Source of the DNA: Ascaphus truei
Taxonomy: Eukaryota > Chordata > Amphibia > Anura > Ascaphidae
DNA: 64,000 nt
NCBI GenBank assembly: GCA_036426205.1
Contig: CM071569.1
Coordinates: 2,012,354-2,076,353, forward strand
Direction: 5' to 3'
Below the pieces are notes generated by a model. That model ran no database searches and was not told the origin of the DNA. It saw nothing but the letters and a program-made list of their open reading frames with translations. Made by a program: the position numbers and the translations under genes. Below, one piece after another: positions 45,444 to 55,278 of this stretch. Position 1 is the first letter of the stretch, and each line of letters opens with the position of its first letter.

Positions 45444-46391
45444 TGTTAACGGGTATTTCCCCCCAACCCAATCGTCTAATATGGAGAATCTGATAAGGGG
45501 AACCTAATGTTACCAGGTGTGGTGCGTTACCTGTCAGGCTCACAGGAGGGCTGAGCTTCCGCCACGGGGAACCTGGGGCAAGTATAATATGAGTAACCCT
45601 GTACTCGGTGCAGCGCCTCCACCTGCGATGGCTCCCGCCAGAGGGGGGAGTGGTTCCTCGCAGGACAATATATATTACTCAACACACAGTATGGGTAACA
45701 ACTAATGCCTTTACTATCGTGACCGTACTCATGCATAACAATCAATAAATCAACAGGTGTCCCTCCCTAGAGGAGACACTAACTAATGCGTCTCGCAGGA
45801 CGCTACCTCCACCTGCACCTCCACCAGATGATCCCACCCAGTGTCCAGTAACCCCACACAGTATTACCCCACCCTTCAAGTGAGACATGTATGTGTGACT
45901 GCGCAGCCACTATGTCCCGTGTGAATATGATATGACTAGTTGGTGCACTTGTGGATTACCTGCCGGGCACTCCGGAATGTATCTATTCTCCCTTCCAGGG
46001 AGATGCTGTCACCCTATTGGCTCCCTGGGGTTACGTGGGGCACGGCTGAGGCTCAGGGGACTTGTAGTCCCTTCCAAGAGCCTTCCCTGGTAGGCTAGCG
46101 TTCGCGCGCTTATCACTGCGCATGCGCGAGCTGTTTGTGGGCCTCCCGGCGCTTGGCTCTCACTGCGCATGCGCGGTGCAATGCGCAATGGCGGCGCCCT
46201 GCTTCAGGAACCGCCGGGAGCCTCGCAACGCGATCGCGTCCCTGGCAACCGCCCGCACGCATCCCCGGCAACCGGCCGCGTCGGAGGATAGCGCGTTGCT
46301 CGCGCACATGCCCCCACACCTCCCCGCGAACGGCCGCAGTGAGTACGAGGAGGGGGGGGGGGTCCGCAACGGAAGGGGGGACCTGGCTACA
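45444..46391 (-). repeat. 5' LTR of the 41-46 kb element
   Basis: TGTTAACGGG...GGCTACA, 948 bp, missing about 330 bp of its middle. Motifs on +: ATTGG (46016-46020), ZNF143-like GGGGACTTGTAGTCCC (46057-46072), NRF1 (46117-46129 and 46163-46175) and YY1 AATGGCGGCGCC (about 46186-46198). Confidence 0.85.
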
Positions 46392-46399
46392 CCTGTAAT

Positions 46400-46660
46400 A
46401 AAAGAAGTAAATGTAGCCCCCTGGCTACTAAAATCCCTTTGCCCTAGGTGCTGTCTGTTTAGTACCCTCCAGCAGTGCTAGTGTTAAACCCCCTTATACA
46501 TGGCCTGCTTGTGAGCTGTCTCCTACGAGAGACACTTAGGGCCTCATGCAGAGAGCAGCGCTATTTGAAATCTCGCCATTTTCCCGCGAAAATCGCGCTA
46601 AAAACAGGTGAAAATGGCGAGCTAGGGAAAACGCGCCATTTAAAAAAAAAAAATTTTAAA
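46400..46660. other. Repeat remnant, no gene
   Basis: Begins TGTAGCCCCCTGGCTAC, which resembles the LTR family end. It is followed by an A/T- and CGCGCC-containing patch that ends in a long A-run. Confidence 0.4.
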
Positions 46661-46959
46661 CTCGCCTTTCTTTTTTTTTTCCAAACAGTTTTATTAGGCA
46701 TTCATATAAACATACAGTGGCTTAGTTCACATAAGCCTAACATTTTTGAATCCGCAGATTTTTTGGGGGAAAAACAGTTAGGCAACCGCCGTTGCCCGTA
46801 GGAAAAGGGAGGGGGGCCTTCGAAGAGGGAAGGCAGAGGGGGGGGACTGAGGAGGTAAAGAAGGGGGGGGGACGGTAGAGAGGGGGGGAGGGGTAGGAAG
46901 GGGGGGGAAGACCCATCTGACTGATTAGGGGAATGGCCTCTAGGGTTGTGTTCGAGCAC

Positions 46960-49900
46960 CTATGGTGGGGTAACCAGGGTCTGGTTCGTTTGGTGTGGTT
47001 GTCTGGTCCTATTGTGGGAGATCCAGGGATCCCAGATATCCTCGTGTGCAGGCAGTTTTTGTCGGACAATGGCTGTGAGCCTCTCCATAGTCATTACCTC
47101 TTCTACTCTTTTCCTAATTGTTCCTAGTGCTGGCGTAGTTGTCTTCCTCCAGGAGGCCGCAATACAGCAACGAGCCGCGGTCATAATGAAGGAGATCAAT
47201 TTCCTGACTGGCCGGACAATGTCCTTCAATGGTGCAGCCAGCAGGTAGGTCAGTGGTTCGATAGGCACTTCTAGGTCGGTGACCTCTTTTATTAAAATTT
47301 GGACCTTGGCCCAGTACTTAATAATTTCTGGACAGGTCCACCAGATATGGACCATGTCCCCTCTATGACCACAGCCTCTCCAACATTGATCTGAAGCCAG
47401 AGGGTAGATTTGGTTTAATCGTGCTGGGGTAAGATACCAGCCAAACATAATTTTGTAGATATTTTCCTTTATTGTAGTGCATAGGGAGGTCTCCGAGGCT
47501 GTCTCCCAGATTTCTTCCCAAGTCTCTCTGCCTATAACCGTGTTCAGGTCAGCTGCCCATTTGAGCATATAGTCATGTTCTTTTGGGGTCGAGGAACGCT
47601 CTAGAGCCCCGTATATATCAGAGATTAGACCCTTCTGGTGGGTCTTTGTCTCGCAAAGAAGCTCAAATGATGTGAGAGTGGGGTATTCTGGGAGAGGACA
47701 TGTTGTCCTAATAAAGTTTCTAATTTGGAGATATTTAAATGTGTCCAATTCTTTAATTTTATATTTGGTCCTTACCTCTTGGAAGCTCAGAAGCCTCCCC
47801 AGGCTCAGAAGATCCGCAATCGCCTCTATACCCCTTGTGCTGTATTGTTCGAACAGTTTAGATCCACATCCCGGGGGGAACTTTGGATTGTTGAGAATGG
47901 GGGTCAATTGGGAGCTTTTGGTAGTAAGGCCATGTTTGTATTTACAACGAGACCAGACGTCCCATGTGAAACGGGAGGCCTGAAGTTTCAGGTTGTGTGT
48001 ATGACCCTCTCCTCTGTCCAGGCTCCAGAGGCAGGCTTGCAGAGAAGGCATTTTGGCACATCGAGTCTCTATCTCTACCCAACTACAACGGGTCGGGTCA
48101 GAATTCCACATCACCACCTGCTTGAGCTGTGCAGCTAGGTAATATCTGTGTATGTCCGGAACCCCCATACCTCCCTTAGATCTTGCAGCCATCAGGACCG
48201 ACCTGGCGACTCAGGGTCTTTTGCCCTGCCAAATGAATTGAAATATTCTGTTTTGCATGTTTTTAAGATCAGTGCCTGGGACGTGGATCGGGAGTGTTTG
48301 AAAGAGGTATAACATTCTTGGGAGTATATTCATCTTAACGGAAGTCATTCGACCGATCCACGAGATCTGGTAACCTGCCCACTGATCTAGATCCTTTTTG
48401 ATCTTATCCCATAAACGCGGGTAGTTATCCCGGTAAAGATCCCGATAGTGCCTTGATACATTTACTCCCAGATATTTAATGTATGCAGGGCACCATCTGT
48501 AGCTGAAATTGGTTTTGAGGAGGAGAACTTCGGGATCCGGGAGACTAAGATTTAGGGCCTCTGATTTGTCGCTGTTTATCTTATATCCTGATACGCTGCC
48601 AAACTCCGTCAATTCCCTCTGGAGGTTAGGGAGGGAAGTTAGAGGTTTTGTCAGGGTAAGGATGATATCATCAGCGAATAGGGAAATTTTGTATTGTGAG
48701 TTGTCGATCGGTATTCCCTGGATGTTCGGGTTTCCTCTAATTTTAGACGCCAATGGTTCAATCGTGAGGGCGAAGAGGAGGGGAGATAGGGGGCATCCTT
48801 GACGGGTACCGTTCTGGATTAGGAATCGTTCCGAGCCTCCGCCCGAGAGGCGCACCGAGGCTGAGGGATTCTGGTAAAGTGCTTGAACGCCCTTTAGAAA
48901 CGAGTCTCTGAAGCCGAACTTAATCAATGTCTGGTTTAGAAATAGCCAATCAATCCTGTCAAATGCCTTCTCTGCATCTAGGCTCAGCAACATTGCCTTT
49001 GAGCCTGAAAGGTGGGCATGATCTACCAAGTTTATAATTTTGCGTGTATTGTCTGAGGCCTGACGACCCAGGACAAACCCGACCTGATCCTTATGTATTA
49101 ATCTCGGGAGGATGGGATTAAGTCTGTTCGCCAAAATTTTACTGTATAGTTTAAGGTCGTTGTTCAACAATGAGATTGGTCTATAACTGCCACATTGGGT
49201 GGGGTCCTTCCCATCCTTTAGTATTATTGCCAAATTTGCGGACGACATTGTGGATGGGATAGGGCTCCCTTCTAGAAATGAGTTGAACAAACTTAATAGA
49301 TGTTTGGACAGAATGGGGAAGAATTTTTTGTAGTATGCATTCGTGAAGCCATCAGGGCCCGGCGCCTTAGAATTTTTTGAGGCTCTAACGGCCATTTCTA
49401 ATTCGTCTAGCGTGATTTTCGCATTTAGGTAGGTATTTTCTTCCTCTGTTAATGAAGGAAGGTCGCATTCGGCTAGGTAACCGGCGGCTAAAGCCGTATC
49501 CGCCTCTTTAGTGTGTGCAGAGTGGGCTCTTAGGTTATATAGTTTAGTGTAAAATTTGGTAAATTCCTCTGCTATCTTTTTTTCATTGTATTGGAGTTCA
49601 CCAGAATTGTTCCTGATTGCCGTGATTTGCGATCTTTTCTGTATTCCTCTTAATTTGCTGGCAAGAAGTCTATCGGCCTTGTTCCCTTTATCATAATACT
49701 GCTGACCCGTCCATCTAAGAGCTTTTTCTACACTTTCTAATTGGATGGTCCTTAAATCGTTTCGAGCAATTGTCAACTGTTTATAAATTCTCCGGGAGGG
49801 GTTATTTTTATGCTGTTGCTCTAAGTCGATTATTTTGGTTGTGAGCTCTTTAGTTAATTTGAGTTTAGATTTCTTCCGGTGGGAGGCAATCGAGATAAGA

Positions 49901-50808
49901 TTTCCTCGAATTGTCGCCTTATGGGCTTCCCACAGGCTTGCTGGAGAGGTTACTGAGCCTTTGTTTATTCTGAAGTATTCCTTAAGGGATTTTTTGAGTT
50001 CCATCACTGTCCCGGAGTGGTTCAGTAAGGAATCATTGAGTTTCCAGCAGTATGAGATAGTTTTCCCAAAGGGGATGGATAGGGTCATGGTGATGGGAGC
50101 ATGATCCGACCATGTAATTGGGCCGATATCTGTGTCAGTGGTGGCCTCTAGGACGTTCTTGGAAGCAAGAAAGTAGTCAATACGGGAGTAAGACTGGTGA
50201 GGCGCCGAGTAAAAAGTATAATCTCTTTGTCCCTGATGCTGTGTTCTCCAAATGTCTACCAGAGAAAAGTCCCCGATGATGTCCTTGAATTTTTTCCCCA
50301 GTCTTTGTGACTGAGTAGAGTGTTGTCGTCCTGGGTGGCTCGATTTGTCTTCCTTAGGGTTGAGAGCCATGTTTAAATCCCCTGCAATGAGTATTGAGGA
50401 TAGATATTGTGGGTCAATTTCTTCCAGAACCTTTTTAAGAAATTCTGTCTGGTTTTCGTTGGGGGCGTATAGGTTAATAAGGGCGATTGACGTGCCGGAT
50501 AGTGAGCCATAGACTACAATAAATCTCCCCTCTGGGTCTGCCTGGGTTTTGGTTAGATTAAATGGGGTGCCCTGTCGGAACAGAATGGCAACCCCTCTAC
50601 GCTTGCTGCTGAAGGATGAGAAATAACTCATTGGATATGCATGCTGAAATATTTTAGGCGGCTCTTGTGACGTAAAATGCGTCTCCTGGAGGAAAACAAC
50701 GTCCCCTCCTGTTTTCTTTATCTCTTGGAGGGCCAGGCGGCGTTTTCGATTATTGTGGAGACCCTTTACGTTGAGGGAAACAATTTTTAGTGTTTTTTGA
50801 TGGGACAT
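46960..50808 (-). pseudogene. L1-like ORF2 (endonuclease-reverse transcriptase), one internal stop
   Basis: Start ATG at 50808. The N-terminal apurinic-type endonuclease has SLNVKGLHN, QETHF, GDLNMAL, SRIDYF and WSDHAPI (about residue 234). The RT has APGPDGFTNAYYKKFFP, SLLNNDLKLYSKILANRL, SLDAEKAFDRIDW, GCPLSPLLFALTIEPLA and the catalytic ISLFADDIIL (about residue 710). The C terminus has a CCHC-type knuckle C-x3-C-x7-H-x4-C (about 47330-47390). A single in-frame TGA (48211-48213) splits an otherwise open frame of about 1283 codons; 865 codons before and 410 from the next ATG. So it is a young insertion. Confidence 0.95.
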
Positions 50809-51118
50809 AGTAATCGCTCAGCTAAGTTTGCGTGTGTTGTCGCTGGTGGAGTATTGGGGAGTACAGTCAGAATGGGCTTGGGGGAGGTGGGTCGGGAAGG
50901 GGGCCGCTGGGACAGTAACAGCGGCTGAAAAAGGGAGGAAAAATGACCCTAATGGGGTCTGAAAGTGTGTGACCGGTCTTAGGTGAAGAACCGGTTAGTG
51001 GGTGTAAGACCCTTGGGGGTGGGTCGTAGAACGTCCACCAGTGAAGACGGGCCGGGTGGAGACCCAGAAAGTTCTGCGACTTCCACTTCCACCGGCTTCC
51101 TCGTCGTCCGGGTCGTCT

Positions 51119-51139
51119 TTTTTTTTTTTTTTTTTTTTA
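51119..51139 (+). repeat. Poly(T)/poly(A) run inside the L1 5' region
   Basis: About 20 T on + (A on the L1 sense strand), 300 bp upstream of ORF2. Confidence 0.9.
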
Positions 51140-51224
51140 AGGGAGGGGGGGTTGAGGCCTCAGTTTGAGCCCTCTGTCAGTGGGGCCTACTAAAAAATGA
51201 TGTTGTGTACCTGAGGTGCTTAGA

Positions 51225-51530
51225 GTCTGATGGAGGGAAGAGAGGGTGTATGAGAGGGGACCCTGTTCCGTTGGTGTGAGGGGGGGAGGGTTTGGGGGTG
51301 GATGTAGGGGGGGGGTTTGGGTCCGGGGGGAAAAAAATAAGGGTAGGGGTGGGAGGGGGGAGGAAGCAAAAAAAAAAGAGGGGGGGGAGTAGAGGGACTG
51401 GTTCGATATCGGACATCTTCCCTTTTGAGGGGGACCTGGGAGGGGGTAGGTGGGGGGGGGGGGTCCCTGGGGACGAGAGGAATGGGGATGGGGAGGGGGG
51501 GGGGGTACAGGATAAAGCCTGAACCTTCAG
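51225..51530 (+). repeat. Purine-rich (GGGGGG) low-complexity tract
   Basis: Repeated G-runs of 6-10 with GGGGTGGG and AAAAAA. On the L1 sense strand it is C-rich. The proline-rich frames across it are artefacts. Confidence 0.9.
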
Positions 51531-51574
51531 CTTTTGTGCGGGAATCACAATTCACAATTTAACACATTATGCAT

Positions 51575-52923
51575 TGTGCCAGGTCCCCCTCGCGCGCGCT
51601 CAACCCTCCCTTCCCTCTGTCCCCGCGCAGCCGCGCGTTGCCCGGTAGTCAGGGACGCGAGCGGACATAGGAATCCCTGTAGCTAGGACGCCGAGCGGGG
51701 CCTGTTTGCCGGGGACGCGATCGGGCCGTTCTAAGTGCCCGCGATCGGCGTTGTCACCGTCCGTGCGGCTGAGCCAGGGCGCCGCCATTACCAGGCTGTT
51801 TCGCATGCGCGGGCCAGTAAACAGCCGGGATGGTCCCCCACACAGCTCAACGCACACCCAAGGCGGGAGGAGACAGCCCCCAGGGTGCACAGAGGCAAAC
51901 ACATGTGACGCCAGGGAGCCAAATCGGAAGGCTGTATCCCCTGCTCCCAGAGAGATACATTTTCGCGGGGTTTTGCAGAGGAGTGAGTCAGGACCGGACC
52001 AGCTAGGGGTAAGAGGTGGACTGCAGTAGTCAAGTGACCCTCTGCATAGGCCATCAGCCCCCAGGCCCTCCATTTAGTCCTAGCCACTTAATAGCTTGTG
52101 GAGTATTAGGACACGGCCCCTAGATAGACAAACCTGACCCATTTCATTGGTAGCTTTAAGTGCCGGGACACCGTGCTAAAAGCCGGCTGGGCCCTGCGAT
52201 GTGGGTTCTGGCTCAGAACACTATCAAAGACCCTGACTAAGGTGATATTACCCGCGCTGGAATTCCACCCAACGCGGTTGTGAGGACGCGTCGGGATCGA
52301 GCGGAACTCCGTGAATCGCGGTACCGGGCTGAGGCCCGGCCATTAACCGCACTCACGTGCACCAACCAGCGTATCACCAGCATCGGGCGCCGCAGTCACA
52401 CATACATATGCAACATCTGGTATATATTTTGGGAGTGCAAGACTTTGGGTGGGGATTACTGGACCACAGGTTGGGGTCACGTATCTGCGGGGAGGTTAGC
52501 GTCCCGCCGTGACCCTAGAGGTGGTAGCGTCCGCTCGTGAGCCTGGTAGCCCCTATGAGGGTACGCCCTACAGGTGGTAGTCCGCCCGTGACGCCTCAGA
52601 GTGGTTAGCGTCGCCCGCCGTGGCCATGTGTTTGATATTCAATTATGATAAGATTGACCGGCATGTAGTAAATCATATTATAGAGCTTGTCTGGTGGTCA
52701 TTGTGTTTGTCCTGCGAGGAACTACTTCCCTCTGTGGGAGCCATCGCAGGTGAGGCCGGCTGCCGCATTATATTGTAATATATTTGCCCCCAGGTTCCCT
52801 TAGCGGATGCTCAGCCTTCTGTTGACCAACAGGTATGTGCGGGCACCACCGACCCCTTGGTAACATTGCATGTTCTCCGTCCACGCACGCGGTATTGGAT
52901 TGGGTGGGGTATATGACCGTACA
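51575..52923 (+). mobile_element. LTR of the YY1/NRF1 family, sense copy with internal sequence attached
   Basis: TGTGCCAGGTCCCC...GACCGTACA, 1349 bp. GCCGCCATT (51781-51789) and CGCATGCGC (51802-51810) are the YY1 and NRF1 sites; the ZNF143 and CCAAT sites are degenerate here. A primer binding site and a gag-like frame follow, so this is the 5' LTR of a truncated element. No 3' LTR was seen. Confidence 0.75.
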
Positions 52924-52943
52924 TTTGGAGGCGTGCTGAGATC
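52924..52943 (+). promoter_or_regulatory. Primer binding site downstream of the LTR
   Basis: TTTGGAGGCGTGCTGAGATC immediately follows the LTR, matching the site of the 41-46 kb element. Confidence 0.6.
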
Positions 52944-52983
52944 TTAGACCTGTTGGCCCTATTCAGAACCAAAAATCAGCATC

Positions 52984-53226
52984 ATGGTAATCCCCTCACG
53001 CCAAGAGGTCCACGCGTGGGCCACCACCATCCGTGAACCTCCTAGACACGTGGTTGCAGTAGGGAACGTCCCGGCGTTAGTGCCTGAAACTGACATCCGG
53101 AACTCCCTGAGCAAGCTCTTAGGCGCAGATAGAATATGGTACTCGAGCAGGGCTAAACCCTTGAACAATCTGTTGAAGATATACGAGCGATGGCATCAGG
53201 AACACCCAAAACAAGAAAATAAATAA
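52984..53226 (+). pseudogene. gag-like N-terminal frame of the truncated LTR element
   Basis: An 80-codon frame starts 60 bp after the LTR primer site (MVIPSRQEVHAW...HVVAVGNVPALVPETDIRNSL...RIWYSSRAKP). Position and the h-h-x-G-x-[VI]-P-x-x-V-x-x-x-x-I-x-x-x-L pattern recall the RRM-like start of some Gypsy/PNMA-type gag proteins. That similarity is weak and inferred. The frame ends inside the palindrome. Confidence 0.35.
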
Positions 53227-53302
53227 TAATAGTGCAGCAAGTTAACTTGCTGCACTATTATTATTTCTTTTCTTGTTTTGGGTGTTCCTGATGCCATCGC
53301 TC
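53185..53302. repeat. 118-bp near-perfect palindrome without spacer
   Basis: Left arm 53185-53243 and right arm 53244-53302 are reverse complements with one mismatch (AATAAATAATAATAG / CTATTATTATTTCTT). The centre is GTTAAC. It terminates the gag-like sequence, and the right arm is an inverted duplicate of its last 59 bp. Confidence 0.95.
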
Positions 53303-53461
53303 CCTTCCCACCCTGGATCCTAAATGCCTGAGAAAGTAGACGGCATGACGGTGATTCATTCTATATCGGAATGCGGAACACTAGGAACAATCTCCAGCTC
53401 TGATGTACCATACCGGTGATACATTTACAGGTAGAGGGAAACAATTGGTAAGGATGTAGAC

Positions 53462-53962
53462 CAGTGGTTTCCAAATTGTTTTGGTTAAGGAACCCTATGT
53501 GAAATTCTCAGGTACCCGCAACCCTCTCTAATAGTGAGTCTGAGATCAGATACATTGTAAGGAACCCCAACCCTCTCTAATAGCGCGCCTGAGATCAGAT
53601 GCATTGTAAGGAACCCCAACCCTCTCTAAAAGCGTGTCTGAGATCAGATGCATTGTAAGGAACCCCAACTCTCTCTAATAGCGCGTCTGAGATAAGATGC
53701 ATTGTAAGGAACCCCAACCCTCTCTAATAGCACGTCTGAGATCAGATGCATTGTAAGGAACCCCAACCCTCTCTAATAGCGCGTCTGAGATAAGATGCAT
53801 TGTAAGGAACCCCAACCCTCTCTAATAGCGCATCTGAGATCAGATGCATTGTAAATTCTGCTTTATTTGGTACAAATTTTAAATGACCTGAAAATTACAA
53901 GGAACCCTTTAGGGATGCCCGGGGAACCCAAGGTTCCTAGAAACACTGGTTGAAAAACACTG
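53462..53962. mobile_element. hAT-type MITE carrying a 49-bp minisatellite
   Basis: CAGTGGTTTCCAA...TTGAAAAACACTG terminal repeats flanked by a perfect 8-bp duplication ATGTAGAC (53454-53461 and 53963-53970). Inside, 49-bp units (GGAACCCCAACCCTCTCTAA plus TAGCGCGTCTGAGATCAGATG and CATTGTAA) repeat six to seven times at 53512-53855. Confidence 0.92.
53512..53855. repeat. 49-bp tandem repeat inside the hAT MITE
   Basis: Copies begin at 53561, 53610, 53659, 53708, 53757 and 53806, with a degenerate one before. The 49-bp spacing is exact. Confidence 0.95.
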
Positions 53963-54394
53963 ATGTAGACCATGACTTAGGCGCGCCATGGCGTTTCATA
54001 TTGGAAGCTTAAATTATCCTTTTCTATAACACTCCACATCCCTCTCTCTCTTCACTGTCTCAGTGAGGGAGGGTGAGAATTCTTCCATAGCAACAAGTTG
54101 CATTCAACATGAGCCTGCAGTTTGCATTTTGTGGAATATAGGCCTGCGACAGGGAGACAATGGGAAGAGATCGACACTGGGGATAACCAAGTGATTTATA
54201 TCGGGCCATCAATTTTTTTTTATAGCGTGTGGACATTGCCACGATATTTGCCAACATGCCCACACTTATACCAGCAAAGCCGAGCTGGGTTAGGAAAATG
54301 ACGTGACGGTGAGCAGCGCTGAGATTCCATCCAGGCAGAACTGTATCATTATTGTCTAGAATTGTAACAGATAATGTGAACATGTCGCCACTAA

Positions 54395-54730
54395 GGCAAG
54401 GTCCCCAGTAACCAGTGCGCGCTACGGTGTACGTGCCATACACCCGTTCTTTCATTGGGCAGGCTGCAGTGGCCGTGTGTGTGTGGGCGCGCGATAACGC
54501 GTACGCTGGCAGGGAAGACAATCATTTTGTCTTCCCGTGCCGCAATGCGATCACGTGGTCAGCGGGCAGCCAATGGAAGGGCAGATAGGCCCCATCATGG
54601 CCGTACACCCAGTCATGGACCCACCCCCCTGCACATTCCATCGCTCCCCTACACACCGCCCATCGTGGCTTTTATCTGACGCGCGGCCAGGTCGCCAGGC
54701 GCGGGTGCAGCATTAAATACTTGGGCCGTA
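54395..54730. mobile_element. CpG-rich palindromic MITE with central hairpin
   Basis: The central hairpin GGGAAGACAA/TTGTCTTCCC (54512-54521 and 54527-54536) lies in a CpG-rich segment with inverted outer sequence. It is the same style of element as 61926-62296. No coding frame. Confidence 0.45.
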
Positions 54731-54739
54731 GCCCAAGAT

Positions 54740-55205
54740 GTTTGGTCTCCCAGTCTTCCTCATCTAGCTGATCCTCAAAATTCTCTCTCTCAAGAAGTGC
54801 TCTGGCTGAACTAATGGGGCAAAACTAGTGCAAGATTATCTGCACCTTATCTGGCAAAGGAATTCCATTAAAATAATGTTCTCTTTTGATAAATCTGGTA
54901 AAACTATTTAGAAAGCAAACCCTCTTAGGCGCTTATTCTACATCCACTGATTGGCCGCTTCAGCGAATGTAGAATCAGGCCCTTAGACTGACATGCAAGA
55001 AAGAAGAAGAGGATCTCGTATTGAACATCAAAGTGTCAGGGGGGTGTTATTCCCTGTGAGCATCCTGAATAAAATATCATTAGTCGCCCAACTGATTGTA
55101 ATGTAGCCATTCCACTTTAGGGCCGTTCTATAGTGTGTGCGGCTGTGCACGCACGCACGCGTGCCTGTGCTAACGCGCGTGCACGTCCCGCATGCTTTTT
55201 GTGTG
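54740..55205. other. No gene seen
   Basis: Nothing beyond A/T-rich sequence and alternating CG/CA purine-pyrimidine runs near 55140. Confidence 0.4.

Positions 55206-55207
<2 letters not shown>

Positions 55208-55276
<69 letters not shown>
55208..55276. repeat. (AC)n microsatellite
   Basis: About 34 uninterrupted AC units. The Val-Cys and Thr-His frames are artefacts. Confidence 0.98.

Positions 55277-55278
<2 letters not shown>

Larger units (their letters stand above)
41019..46391 (-). mobile_element. Complete LTR retrotransposon, 5.4 kb, apparently non-coding (non-autonomous)
   Basis: The two LTRs (41019-42300 and 45444-46391) have the same orientation and the element is flanked by the 4-bp duplication CCTG (41015-41018 and 46392-46395). 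On the minus strand the sequence just after the 5' LTR is a primer binding site TTTGGAGGCGCTGC (about 45431-45443 and on), and an AGGGGGAGGGA polypurine tract precedes the 3' LTR (42301-42312). The 3.1-kb interior has no reverse transcriptase, integrase or protease that I can recognise, only broken frames. The 5' LTR has a deletion of about 330 bp relative to the 3' LTR. Confidence 0.85.
46671..51570 (-). mobile_element. L1-type (Tx1/L1) LINE, 3' end complete
   Basis: The minus strand runs from a 5' region with C-rich tracts (51225-51530) through ORF2 to an AATAAA and a poly(A) (about 46664-46694 on +). No ORF1 is recognisable upstream of ORF2; a partial open frame exists between about 50840 and 51110. 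Target duplications were not found. The 5' limit is set by the LTR at 51575 and is uncertain. Confidence 0.75.

Noticed and set aside
51177..51555. Proline-rich frames as an L1 ORF1
   Set aside because: They come from a G-rich low-complexity tract and lack any coiled-coil or RNA-binding signature.
54060..54521. 153-codon minus-strand frame as a membrane protein
   Set aside because: No family resemblance, and it overlaps a CpG-rich MITE.
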